A stretch of DNA of 64,000 nt from Euphorbia lathyris (taxonomy: Eukaryota > Streptophyta > Magnoliopsida > Malpighiales > Euphorbiaceae), in NCBI RefSeq assembly GCF_963576675.1, contig NC_088918.1, positions 37,853,501-37,917,500 on the forward strand. Reading direction: 5' to 3'. The notes under the pieces were generated by a model. The model searched no databases. It saw only the letters and a program-made list of their open reading frames with translations, and had not been told where the DNA came from. Position numbers and translations under genes: made by a program. Of this stretch, positions 23,440 through 34,492 are shown piece after piece (position 1 is the stretch's first letter; each line of letters opens with the position of its first letter).

Positions 23440-24064
23440 TTGCTTACTTGTGATTTGTAAAAAATCGTTAAGTACAATTTGTTTTAATCCGTTATGGCAG
23501 CTATTTATTTTACTATTACGTTTGCGTAAGTAAATATATAGGCATCTAGGATTTATTTTGGAGTAGGTGGCCAGCCGTACCCCATTGCATAAGGAAGTAA
23601 AGCTGCCTAGGGGATCAATTTGCTACCTATCTTTGAGGTTAAGTGATCCGCCCGTAGGACTTGTGAATCCTTTTTTGGGAAGGATATGTAAGAGAGTGTA
23701 AAGACCTTGCGTCCAAGGATCATTTTAACTCTATCGGAGATTGGGATCCTCTCAGAGATGGATCCGCCCATAAGATAGGTTCTCTTATGTCCAAGGAGAA
23801 AAAGTAGCTATGAGATAGCGATACTTTGTTAATGTGGAGAGCATTGGATGCCCCCCTTCTTTTTAAGACTGGAATATTGATATTGCTGCAATAAACTTTA
23901 AAAAGAACACAGATAATAGAACAAATGATGTTTATTAATGGGAGGAATGCTTTATTACAGTAAGCAGGTCTTATAAGTGAGCCTCGTTAAAACCTTTAGT
24001 AAGAAAAACCATATGGGAAAAAGCTTGCTAAAGGAAAAAGAGTACTCAAGACCGTGTGTATACT
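23440..24064. other. Tat-C spacer between antisense gene and pol
   Basis: Non-coding, homologous to 53647-54295 of Tat-B in reverse complement. Holds the inverted repeat CCTTTAGTAAG / CTTGCTAAAGG at 23993-24034 with one mismatch, placed between the two converging genes. Confidence 0.6.
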
Positions 24065-26320
24065 TCATTTTCTGATAAAATATATGCGGAGATTTTGGAG
24101 GTTCCATGTGCGCGGCAATGTGTTGCCCTCCATGTCCTGAATTTTAAATGTGGCGGATCCAATCTTATCCACTATCTGATACGGACCCGTCCAGTTGAGC
24201 CCTAACTTGCCCTTGCCTTCTCGAGATTGGATTTTGTCGGCCTTTCGGAGCACAAGATCACCCACGTTCAGATCCACAAGCTTGGCATTTTTATCATGGT
24301 AAGCGGCGATCCGCTGTTTATACGCCGCCATGCGTACATAGGCTTGGTCTCTTCGATCGCCTACCTGATCCAGACTTTCCCTTAGCCTTTTGCCGTTGTC
24401 CTCTTCACAATAAAAGGCCACTCTATCACTTGGGACTTGTATTTCAACCGAGATCACAGCCTCTACACCATGAGAGAGGGCGAATGGTGTTTCTCATGTG
24501 GCCGTCCTAGGAGTGGTGCGATAAGCCCATAAAACGCTTGTCAGCTGATCCGCCCACTCCTTATCATGCTCTCCCAATCTCTTCTTTATCCCTTTTACGA
24601 TCGTCCGATTCGTGACTTCGGTCATCCCGTTGGATTGGGGATAATAAACGGAGGCAAATCTGTTCAGGATGCCCAACCCTTCACAGAAAGTTTTGAATTC
24701 GCTACAGTTGAACTATGTTCCATTATCGGTGATGATGGTATGCGGAACACCATATCTTCCCACGATGTTGTCCTTGACGAATTCCACCATTCGTTCTGCA
24801 GTGATGGAGGAGATAGCTTCGGCTTCTACCCACTTAGTGAAATGATCCACTACCACTACCACGTACCTCCTCTGTCGGCGAGTTGGAGGAAATGGGCCGA
24901 CAATGTCTATTCCCCAGAGGGCGAATGGCCGTCCTTCTATGATGGGCCTCTGGAGATGCTTGGCAGTATGTGATTCATTCGCATGAATCTGGCAACTATG
25001 ACAAGATTCTACCAATTTTTGGGCATCCAATTCGGCCGTGGGCCAGTAGAAACCTGCTAGCCTGGATTTCTTCAAGATGGTGGCGGATGCTTCATGAGCC
25101 CCACATGATCCCTCATGTAGCTCCTTAAGGATTTGTTGTCCCTCTTCCGGCAGAATGCACTTCAACCAAGGATGGCTAAAAGATTTTCTGCAAAGGTCGT
25201 CGTTGATTATGGAGAAATAAGCTGCTCTCCTAACTATCCACCGTGCCTCTTCCTTATCTTCAGGTAAAGTTCCACATAGCAGATATTGGCGAATGACCGA
25301 TCTCCAATCATCTTCTATTGTTGTGAGTAGGGATACTTCCTCTGAAGCGAAGGCTGGAGCTATCTTAACTTCGAAGGGACAATCTGGATCTGTCCAGTTC
25401 TCCTCACAAGAGGCCATTTTGGCCAAATGATCCGCCTCAGTGTTGGACTCCCTTGGTACGTGAATCAGTTCCCATTTGGTTTCCTTGGGCTCAAGGTGAT
25501 CCAGCAATTTTTTGACTTCTGCTACGTATTTGGCCAAAACATCATCCTTCACCTCGTAATTCTTGATTACTTGGTTGACCATTAGCTTAGAGTCGCTATA
25601 GATCACAATCCGCTCAGGAGTGATTTCTTTGAGTAGGCGTAATCCTAATATCAGAGCTTCATATTCAGCAGTATTATTAGTTGCATGGAAATTTAATTTT
25701 GCTGCGTACCGTAACTTTATGTATTGGGGACCCTTGATCACAACGCCTACGCCAGCTCCATCCACTGAGGAGGCGCCATCGGTGTACATTGTCCACTCCT
25801 CTACTGGAGGCTTGGGATGATCTATCCCTTCATCAGTGAATTCATTCACAAAGTCTGCCAGGACCTGACTCTTTAAAGCTGACCTGCTTTCATATCTCAC
25901 ATCGAATTCACCAAGGCGGATTGCCCATTCCATCAACCTTCTAGAAGTGTCCGGCTTCTGCAACACCTTTCTCATCGGTATATTCGTTCGAACCACCACA
26001 GTATGAGCCTGAAAATATGGCCTAAGGCGGATTGTCGTGGTGACAACAGCCAGCGCCATTTTATCAAGCTTAGAATATCTGGTTTCGGCATCTTTCAGAA
26101 CCTTACTCACATAGTAAATCGGAAACTGCTGGCCATCCTCCTCTCGTATCATGACCGTGCAAACAGCCTTATCCGTAACCGATACATACATGTAGAGGTC
26201 CTCTCCCTTCATTGGTCGACTCATCATGGGCGGCTCCGTGAGGAACCGCTTTATTCCTTCGAAGGCCTTTTCACAATCCTCATTCCACTCGAACGCCTTT
26301 TGCTTCTTGATGACCTCGTA
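24065..26320 (-). pseudogene. Tat-C pol remnant: RNase H and integrase
   Basis: One minus-strand frame with two nonsense codons. The codons at 24713-24715 (TAG for the CAG of Tat-B) and 24494-24496 (TGA for GGA) split it into 26335-24713, 24676-24494 and 24457-24065. Visible: end of RT (EWNEDCEKAFEGIKRFL), RNase H (MYTDGASS, EYEALILGLRLL, YSDSKL), integrase zinc region (HEGSCGAHEA.. CHSC), core GIDIVGPFP and TDNG, NGMTEVTNRT, and the tail LNWTGPYQIV..PRTWN. Very similar to 51405-53646 of Tat-B. The first few residues after 26335 are flanking sequence. Confidence 0.88.
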
Positions 26321-27766
26321 TTTACTATTTTGCATGACTCAATGCGTGTTTGTTTGGAGTCGAACTCTAAGGAGATGGAAACTAATGATGAGAAGCTGAA
26401 GAAAGGGAAAGACAAGAAGGAGATGTAGATCCACAAAAGCATTTGATCATGGAAAAAGCTTTAATAAGTTTCATATTCTCAATTATGTGTGTCTTTTCTT
26501 AGTGTAAGACATTCAATTGCAATAATATATATGCAACAGTGCTTTTTAATATTTTATTTTTTAGTTTCATTATTGGATGATAACTTAATTTTCAAGTAAT
26601 ACCTAAGTTACATATATTTCAATTTGTATTGAAATGATAACAATTGCTAATTTTTACAAAAAATTAACCATTCTTGTTCTCAAACATTTATAATTTTTTA
26701 AGTTTATTTACAAAAAATAATAATGTCCATGTAATACCGAAGATTAATTCATAAAAAAATAAATACATTTAATATCAATTTATAATTTGCAAGTAATACC
26801 TGAGTTGAATGAATTATAAATTAATGCATTAAAATAAATTACATATAAACAAGATGTTTAATTAATTAACAAAATAATTTGAATGTAAATACCCAATTTG
26901 AACGATTAAAAGTGATAATTTGCAAGTAGTACCTAATTTGGATGCATTCTAAATGAATGCACTTCAAAATAAATTGAAATAAAAAAAATAAATGAATATG
27001 CTTCGTGCATTAAAAAAAATTCAATATATATTTCGATTACGTAATAATTATAATAACAATTTATAAAGTGATAAATAAACACATAAGAAGACGTCTTGTA
27101 ATTGGCGTACGATTAACATATTAAATTAGCAAATGCTAATTATAACAAGATAATTAACCATTTTTTTGTCTCAATTTTATATTTTTTTCAATTTTATTTG
27201 AATTGTTATTTTTTAATATCAAATGCTAATCCCGAAATAATATGTAATTTGAAGGCATTAAAGATAACGTTATGTCCTATTAAAAAATGCATTTAAAATA
27301 AATTTTAAAACCAATAAAAAAATACCACTGTTCGGTTTCGAACACAGGACCAAATGACTTTTACGGTAGTTGCTAACCAGTTGATCTATGAACAATTACT
27401 GATGCAGTTGATAATTAATATGTATTATCGTGTTTATAAAATAAACTGCAAAAAATGTGAGACTATTACGAAAAAGAGAGCAGTGTTGGGGTCGAACACG
27501 GGTTGGCTCGTTTAGAGCACCACACTGACCATTACTGTAGACCATTTTAGTGATACGCTATTCAAATGAAATTATAACACGTGTTCCCAAAGCTAGATTG
27601 AAATGATCGTCTTTACAAATCGAACGCCATACTTTCCGATTGAATTTCTGGAGAAATTTCCCACGACTGAAACCTAACTTTTACCGGCAACTCGCGTCAA
27701 TTGTTCCTTTCCACTATACAGATTTTTTTCATCCTTACTTTCAAAAGCTTCAAATTTCAAGCTCCA
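26321..27766. other. flank and upstream region of the chimeric pseudogene
   Basis: Not retroelement-like by eye. 26336-26428 holds a short lysine-rich frame of no known kind. The middle is very AT-rich with repeated GCAAGTAATACCTAA-type words (26590-26930). Two patches with GTCGAAC/TTCGAAC cores (27325-27410, 27480-27550) look like decayed reverse tRNA sequence. 27600-27766 is a plausible untranslated leader. Confidence 0.4.
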
Positions 27767-28237
27767 ATGGCTAAAACAAGACAGTCGAGTACAACCGATT
27801 CACGAAGCAAGGGGAAGCAGACATTGCAACCTAAGAGGAAGAACAAGGCTGTAAAAAGGCGTAACACTTGCAATGCCGAAACCTCTAGTACCAGGGATAG
27901 AGTGATGAAGCTGGATAGTATGCTTGTGCTCAAAGGTATGCCCATTGATATCAAATCCCTGAAAAAAAAAATCGATTTTGATGTGTCTCCTTACATTGAG
28001 GATTTAAAATTGAGCAAACTGTTGACTCTTAAAGTCAACACATATGATGAATTAGTGAAGGAATTTTACAGAAACCTTCATAGGAATGCTAGGGGCACAG
28101 AGATATCTTCTAATGTCAAAAATGTTAAGATCAAAATAGACAGTGCTTTGTTAAATCAACTTTTTGAGATGTCTTCTAATGAGGATGGGTTTTGCATTAA
28201 AAACCCTGCTGATAAAAAAATAGAATGGGAGGGGTTT

Positions 28238-28802
28238 TGTAACACCCTGGCCCAATACCATGTAGATATTGTCCGCTATGGCCCAATTCCAACACATTGG
28301 GCCTCAAGGCTTTAAAACGCGTCTGCATGTATTGGATTCACATCTTACTAATAAGCCCCAATCACTCCCTCTCCATTTCCGATGTGGGATTCAGTTCATT
28401 CATGTCCCCATCGCCATCCCTTAGGGCCGCTCCTTGCTCAGGCCTTCTACCCCGGTGCCACTCACTCCGGATCGGGTCATTACAGGCCCACCAGCTTCTG
28501 CCTGGTTCATCCCCGAACCACACATCGTACGTGGAGAGTCGGCTCTGATACCAATTGTAACACCCTGGTCCAATACCATGTAGATATTGTTCGCTATGGC
28601 CCAATTCCAACACATTGGGCCTCACGGCTTTAAAACGCGTCTGCATGTATTGGATTCACATCTTACTAATAAGCCCCAATCACTCCCTCTCCATTTCCGA
28701 TGTGGGATTCAGTTCATTCCTGTCCCCATCGCCATCCCTTAGGGCCGCTCCTTGCTCAGGCCTTCTACCCCGGCGCCACCCACTCCGGATCAGGTCATTA
28801 CA
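28238..28802 (-). mobile_element. TRIM (terminal-repeat retrotransposon in miniature), 565 bp
   Basis: Two 247-bp direct repeats, 28238-28484 and 28556-28802, differ at about 7 positions. Both run TGTAACACC..TCATTACA. The 71-bp middle holds GGCTCTGATACCA at 28541-28553, the reverse complement of the tRNA-Met primer binding site, two bases from the repeat. So the element points to minus. It codes for nothing and would need proteins of another element. Flanks GGTTT (28233-28237) and GGTAT (28803-28807) fit a 5-bp target duplication with one change. Removing one flank plus the element restores the surrounding reading frame. Confidence 0.9.
28541..28553 (-). other. TRIM primer binding site (initiator tRNA-Met)
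   Basis: Reverse complement of TGGTATCAGAGCC, two bases from the inner end of the right repeat. Confidence 0.85.
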
Positions 28803-30598
28803 GGTATAATGATACCCATTTCAAAAATGAAGTCTTACATGAGTCTGGTTTACCCCTTGTCACGACAAACATGACGGCTCATGCCCGATTTTTACATCAA
28901 GTGGTTATAAAGACACTGCTACCTAAGTATAGTAGCAGGGAAAAATGATCATTAGCTGAAAGGATTATTTTGTGGCATCTGTTAAAGGGGAAACATATGA
29001 ATTTTGCCCAACAGATTATCTATCACATCTTGAACAGGTTTAGAGCGGTTAAGAAAGAGCGTCAAAGAAAAATCCATCTACCTTATGGTAATCTTTTGAC
29101 GGTAGTGTTTGAACATTTCAATGTTTCTGTGACTAGGAGGGATAACCGGTCAGTCAATACAAATGTCATGGATGCTCTATACTTGTTAAGTATGGCAACT
29201 ATGACGAGTAATAGAGGTTGGATCCTTTCAAAATTTGTCAGAGCTGAAGATGATATTGTTTTTGATAAAAAAAACATATTTAAGGAACTTGGGGAATGAC
29301 GAAGAGGATGTTGAGGTTGAGCTGGAAGGTGATGGGCCTGTGGATGATGAAATAGAACGTCTAGATGTTGGGATGGATGGTTTTGATTTTGATGATGAAG
29401 ATGTTGGGATGGGTGGTGTGGAGATGGAGGGTGCAGAGGTTGAGGTAGAGGCTGATGAGCCAAGACCCGAAGAGTCTGACGAAGAAGAGGAGGATGAGTA
29501 TGAAATTGTGTTTCGGAAGGTGGAGCAGCCAGAAAAGGAGAAAACAATGGAGGAAGAAGTTGATGATGACATCAATGTTGGGGCGGTGGTAGTTTACGTT
29601 GGAGCTGAACTATCGACACCCTCTTGTCCAATGAAGAAGCTTCTGATTTTGGACTTGAATGGGGTACTTATATGCTCGCGAACCCGTCTCTATGGCCCAC
29701 ATATCATTCCATTCATGAAATTCTGTTTTGATAATTTTACGGTTGCGATTTGGTCATCAAAGATGAGGTATTTTTCACATTCTTCTAAGGTTCATTGAAT
29801 TCTAAACATTTGATTCTCTTTTTACATTCTTCTTAAGTTCATTGAATTTTTTATAATTTTAGTGTCTTCTTATTTGTTTTCCAGGAAAAACATTGACAAG
29901 ATTATTCCAAATATTAGAAGATCATTAGCTGATAAAGTTGAAATGTTGTTTGTTTGGGTTAGACGATTGTTTCCAACTTTTAGGATTCTTTTCCGTTCCA
30001 TAATCAATTATTGAAATATTCAGTTTTCTTATATTAATGTTTACTACATTGTTTGATTTTCAGGGTCAAGAGCATTGTGTTGTAACAAAGGTCAGATTTG
30101 GTGCTCGTGATAGAAAATTTATAATGTTCAAAGATTTGAAGCAAGTTTGGGATAGCTTTCCACAATGCAATGCTTCAAATACTGTGTTAATAGATGATAC
30201 ACCATACAAGTCACTACTGAATTCTGTAAGTGTACCATCTTTATTATAATTACCCTGTATTATGATGCATTATAATTTCATTTGTTGGATTCTGTAGCCA
30301 AACAATTTCATCTTCCCACAACATTTGATTCAAGCAATAAATGGGACAATTATCTAGGTAAAGCTTCGTGTCAATATCTATGTACTTTATTTACTAAAAT
30401 GTTCATCTAACTAAAATAATGCAATTTGCAGACCCAAATGGAGGTTTTGTAAACTATTTGGAAAGACTATCAAGTGCACATAACGTTGCAGAATTCATCC
30501 AGAGGGAACAAATCGGTCAAGATCCCATTCCAGAGGATGATTGGCGAATGGCTAAACTACAGCAAGCTATAGATTATGCTATGACATATGGAAGATGA

Positions 30599-31272
30599 TT
30601 GTATAACCAAGTCGTTTGGTGTACTGTTTGTACATTTTCTAAGTAAATTTTGTGAATTGTAGGTACATTTTGTGTAAAAAATTACTTTGAAAAACTGTAA
30701 ATATATATTTTGACAAACTGTGTGAAAACAATTGTTTTGGCGATCAATTTGTGTTGCAAATTTATGTTTGTTTAATTATCATTTGGTTGTTTCAATTTCG
30801 ACAAGCTGTGTTAAACACAAATTTATAATAGTTTGTATATATGAATTCTTCCATAGAAGACATCTTCTGTACATTCTATTTTAAGATAATGAATGTGGAG
30901 AATAAATCATATGTAGTAATTAACACATAAGAAGACATCTTCTTTGGAGAATATATTCTATAAGCTTAAAGGTACCACCAAATTATAATACATCATTTTT
31001 TTATTTTATATTGTTTACTTATCACAAATATTTACTCATATCGAAATGACACAGATGACTGGAATTTTAGTTATGCTTCATATTTGATTGATAATAAGAC
31101 AACATCTTATGTATATTCTAACATTAAAATATGCTTCTTTGATCAAAATCTAACACTTAAACCATAAAAGAACCATAATGTTTCTTTAATATGATATCGA
31201 AACAACATTTTTTACATTGCATTTTCAATCCATTTATTTATCAATGAGGATTAAAATAGAGTGGTAAACGAT
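30599..31272. other. 3' flank of the chimeric pseudogene
   Basis: AT-rich, no gene. Contains AACACATAAGAAGACATCTT at 30922-30941, nearly identical to a motif at 27078-27097 on the other side of the gene, and other AAGACATCTT-like palindromes (30857, 31099). ACGAT at 31268-31272 is the left target duplication of Tat-A. Confidence 0.4.
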
Positions 31273-31785
31273 TGATAACATCGAGATATTATCTACGGGA
31301 TCAAAGAGGATATTTACCAAAACGACTGCGTACTCGGACGATCCGGGAAGCAATGGCATATCAAGCAAGCCATCCGAGTGGCGGATCACCTAGATTTCGC
31401 CACACGCCATCTGTAGTCAAACCTACGGGAGACCCGCCATCATGCCTCGATCCGCATGTCGAACGGTTAAGCCGATTCTCAATAAAGGCAACTAATAACC
31501 CATTAATGAGCTAACGGTCATACTTGAATGAGGTCAGTAACCACCATTAATGAGGCATTAATGGAGACTCTCTAGTTACTAGGAGTTACGACTACATGAC
31601 TATAAATAGATTGCACCCCAAGCTATTGAGGTACACACACATTCTCGCTCTCTGAAACCCTACTTTGTCAATACAGTTTATTCTCTTACTATATACTGAC
31701 TTTGGCATCGGAGCTTCCCCTCGTCGAACCCAACGACGCCCCCCGCAGGGAAGGAATCCGGTCGAAAGTTCATCACCAGTTATCA
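31273..31785 (+). repeat. Tat-A 5' LTR (513 bp)
   Basis: TGATAACA..AGTTATCA, same length as the 3' LTR. TATAAATA at 31601-31608 is a likely promoter element, preceded by repeated CATTAATG words. Confidence 0.92.
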
Positions 31786-31787
31786 AT

Positions 31788-31804
31788 TGGTGCGGTGAGC
31801 GTGG
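31788..31804 (+). other. Tat-A primer binding site
   Basis: TGGTGCGGTGAGCGTGG two bases after the LTR; Tat-B has the same with one change at 47826-47842. The tRNA was not identified. Confidence 0.6.
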
Positions 31805-31845
31805 AAGTTCTAATAAAAAAGGACTCAGTTCACGATTTAAACATG

Positions 31846-33880
31846 GCAAGTGGGGGGTCTAACCCCTCGACATGAACTACAATACCATCCGTACCACCAT
31901 CAATTAATCCCTCTACAAACGCTGGTCGCATTGATCCCGATGCGCCAACTGTCCATGATGAAAGGGACATGTCGCCAGAATCCTTTTGGGATATTTGCAC
32001 AAGTACCGTAGGAAGAGAACACGGACCCGTTATGGAGGGTCGATTAAGGGCCTACCTGGATAATCAAGATTTAGGAGGAGCCACACGACAGGGACTATTC
32101 CCATACTGAATCATCGTCGCCCACCAAGGCCGACCCTATCACAATGGCAAAACACCTATACTAGACCTGGTGATTACCGCGATTCGTCATTTTTGCTCTC
32201 TCAACCTATGGATTCAACAGTCGTTAATCCGGAGCTCGCTAGTAACCTGCCAATAAACCGAAGGTTATTTTCCGATATACTAGAGGGAAGTCGTAGGAAT
32301 GATCAACCTCCCTCGAGGAACACAACAAACCCAAGGATCACTATCGGTGGATCTCGAGTTCCTCCAGTATAAACCGGAACATTGGCAGATCAAAATAACA
32401 CGGTATTGGATCAACCAGAGGGCGGACGCGATGGTCACAGACATAAGAGACGAACCAGGACACATAGGAAGGGACGGTCCAAATCTCGTTCTCACCACAA
32501 ACACCGAACTAGATCCCCCCGGCGTGGAAGGTCGCCCCACCCCCCGAGCGAAGGGAGAACGAACACCGAGCTGAGTCGCCTCACCAGGTCATTCAACACC
32601 CGCCACCAAATCAAGGAGGAGGCGGACGATCTCCACTAAGGGGGCGGGGCGGTGGCGGAAGAAGGTCACCATCAGATCCTTCATCAGAATCCAGCTCCTC
32701 TTCCTCGCAACGAAGCAGGTCTCATAGTAGGAGACGCCCTAGAAGGGATCAATGTTCTATAGCGGATCAGATCAGGGCAGAGATACGCAGACAGAACGAG
32801 GAGAATGCTAGGCACAATCCGTTCGCCAATCGAGAATCGCCCTTCATAGCGTGGATTGAAGCCGAGGAAACTGATACGCATTTTAAAATTCCGAACATAC
32901 CGGCCTACTCCGGCGAGGATAATCCTGAAGCTCATGCAAGGAAGTATCGCATGTTGCTTGGACTTAACCGTGCAAGCGAAGCAGTGTTGTGCCGGATGTT
33001 TGTCACCACGCTAAAAGGTCCAGCGTACGATTGGTTCCAATCCCTGCCCCCGGGATCGATAAACAGCTGGGATCAGTTGAGTAGGGAATTTTGTGCAAAG
33101 TTCGCAGGATGCATTCCGCCAGTGGTTAAATTGCGGAAGCTCTTTGAGCTAAAGCAAAAAGAAAATGAATCTCTTCGGGAGTATGGCGACAACTTCAATA
33201 AGTTATGCATTCGCATTGTTGATGTGGATCTCTCCATGGCAGTTGAAGCAGTGGTAAAAAATACAACTTGCAAGAGCTTGCAGGTGGATCTAATCAGAAA
33301 TAAGCCAAAGACTATAGCGGAGCTGATGGAGAGGTGTAAGGATTTCATGGAAGTCGATGACATCCGGAGAGAGTCGGCATCTCCTCCAAAAAGAGGGAAA
33401 GGCGAATCCCGAAGGCGGGATAAAGAGAAAGAAAAGCCCTCTGACTCATCCTCCCAAAATAGGCGAAGGGGCTCTAGGAACAAATCAGCATATACGCCAT
33501 CGTTTACGCCGTTAAACGCCTCCAAAAGCGAAGTGCTAATGTGGATAGAGAACAGCCAACACAAACGGAGCATTTCATACCCTGAACCAAAAGGGCGAGA
33601 GTACACCAACACGGGGAGAAAGCCCAAGAATTATTGCAAGTACCACAAGAGGAACGGTCATAAAACAGATGCATGCTAGGAGCTGGCTAGGGAGATTGAA
33701 AGGCTTATCGAGAGAGGAAAACTGGACAGGTTCGTCCAGAATGACAAGAAGGGAGATGGCGATAAACCCAGAGATGAGTCGAAGAAGAAAGCTAAAGGGG
33801 TCATTAATGTTATCGCTGGCGGACCAGGATACCAGCCTACGGTAAAGAAGGCAAGAACCATCGCTCTAGATAGAGCATCA
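31846..33880 (+). pseudogene. Tat-A gag
   Basis: The N-terminal third (31846-32760) is broken into several frames; its Arg/Ser-rich content matches Tat-B gag. From about 32790 a clean frame gives the retrotransposon gag domain (FVTTLKGPAYDWFQSLPPGSI, SREFCAKFAG, LFELKQKENESLREY) and then YCKYHKRNGHKTDAC, a zinc-knuckle-like motif. TAG at 33677-33679 replaces the Trp of Tat-B. Gag forms the particle and packages RNA. In this element gag, protease and RT lie in one frame, so the frame changes seen in Tat-B are mutations. Confidence 0.8.
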
Positions 33881-34492
33881 CTCAATCGCCCCTTTGCGGA
33901 TGTTGGTCCAGCGATCCCCCCACATGCAGACGCTCTCGTCATCACTATGATAATGGAAGGATGGGAAATAAAGAGAGTGATGATAGACACTGGCAGTTCT
34001 TGTAATGTTATCACTAGGGGAGCATTCGCCAAACTCAAGGTTGATCCTATTCAGGTAGAGACCACCATCGTAGACATCCTGGGAGTAACAGGTCACACAA
34101 TCCAGACAAAGGGACAAGTGACACTAGAATGCGAATTAGGAGATGAAGATCAGGTATGGATGGGAGATCTGGAGTTCTCCATCATGGACGGTCAATTGGC
34201 GTACAACATCATCTTAGGGCGGCCTTTTATCTCAGAAGTGGCGGCTCTCATATCGATACGCCATTTGACGATGTACATCCCTACTGCCAAGGGAGGCGTG
34301 ATGATCAAGGGGAACCAGAAGGTTGCTCAGGAGACATACTCTGCATCCTTATCAATTCTCCCCCAGTCCAAAGATGACGAAGAAGATGAGCTTATTACGA
34401 CGGCCCTGGGGGATACATAAATGTTCCTCATTGCAGATGGTAAGTAGGTACGGATCGCCAAGGGGCTAAGAGTTGAGATTAAGGAGGATGTT
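33881..34492 (+). pseudogene. Tat-A protease
   Basis: In the gag frame. MIDTGSSCNVITRGAF (33977-34024) holds the aspartic-protease DTGSS; YNIILGRPFISE follows at about 34203. The active site is intact here, but TAA at 34418-34420 and TAG near 34446 interrupt the linker to RT. Cleaves the polyprotein in the particle. Confidence 0.82.

Larger units (their letters stand above)
20393..26320 (-). mobile_element. Tat-C, gypsy/Tat retrotransposon, 5'-truncated
   Basis: Minus-strand element: 3' LTR at 20393-20876, polypurine tract, antisense gene (on the plus strand), integrase and RNase H (24065-26320). It is closely related to Tat-B (47337-57345). Homology to Tat-B ends at 26320 within the RT/RNase H linker, so RT, protease, gag and the 5' LTR are missing. 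It was inserted in LINE ORF2. Confidence 0.88.
27767..30598 (+). pseudogene. chimera: plant-transposon domain + acidic linker + FCP1/NLI-type phosphatase
   Basis: ATG 27767 (MAKTRQSS..) with a Lys/Arg-rich start. Residues ~45-160 plus 28803-29290 resemble the 'putative plant transposon protein' domain (VLKGMPIDIK.., LVKEFYRNLH, HARFLHQVVIKTLLP, RIILWHLLKGKHMNFAQQIIYHI). Then comes an Asp/Glu-rich linker (29300-29600). From 29630 there is a phosphatase of the FCP1/NLI-interacting-factor family: KKLLILDLNGVLI, VAIWSSKMR, VLIDDTPYKSLLN, GGFVNYLERL. The DLNG motif replaces DxDGT, as in several plant members. Exons: 27767-29767 (interrupted by the TRIM), 29885-29957, 30064-30225, 30298-30357, 30432-30598, all with GT..AG introns. 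Damage: TRIM insertion, TGA at 28946-28948, a 1-nt shift near 29293 and another in exon 4. Confidence 0.7.

Noticed and set aside
28297..28809. Repeated small frames in 28297-28809
   Set aside because: They lie in the two LTRs of the TRIM and are duplicated with them; no coding evidence.
29083..29575. Pro/His- or Ser-rich minus-strand frames over 29083-29575
   Set aside because: Shadows of the Asp/Glu-rich linker of the chimeric gene on the plus strand.
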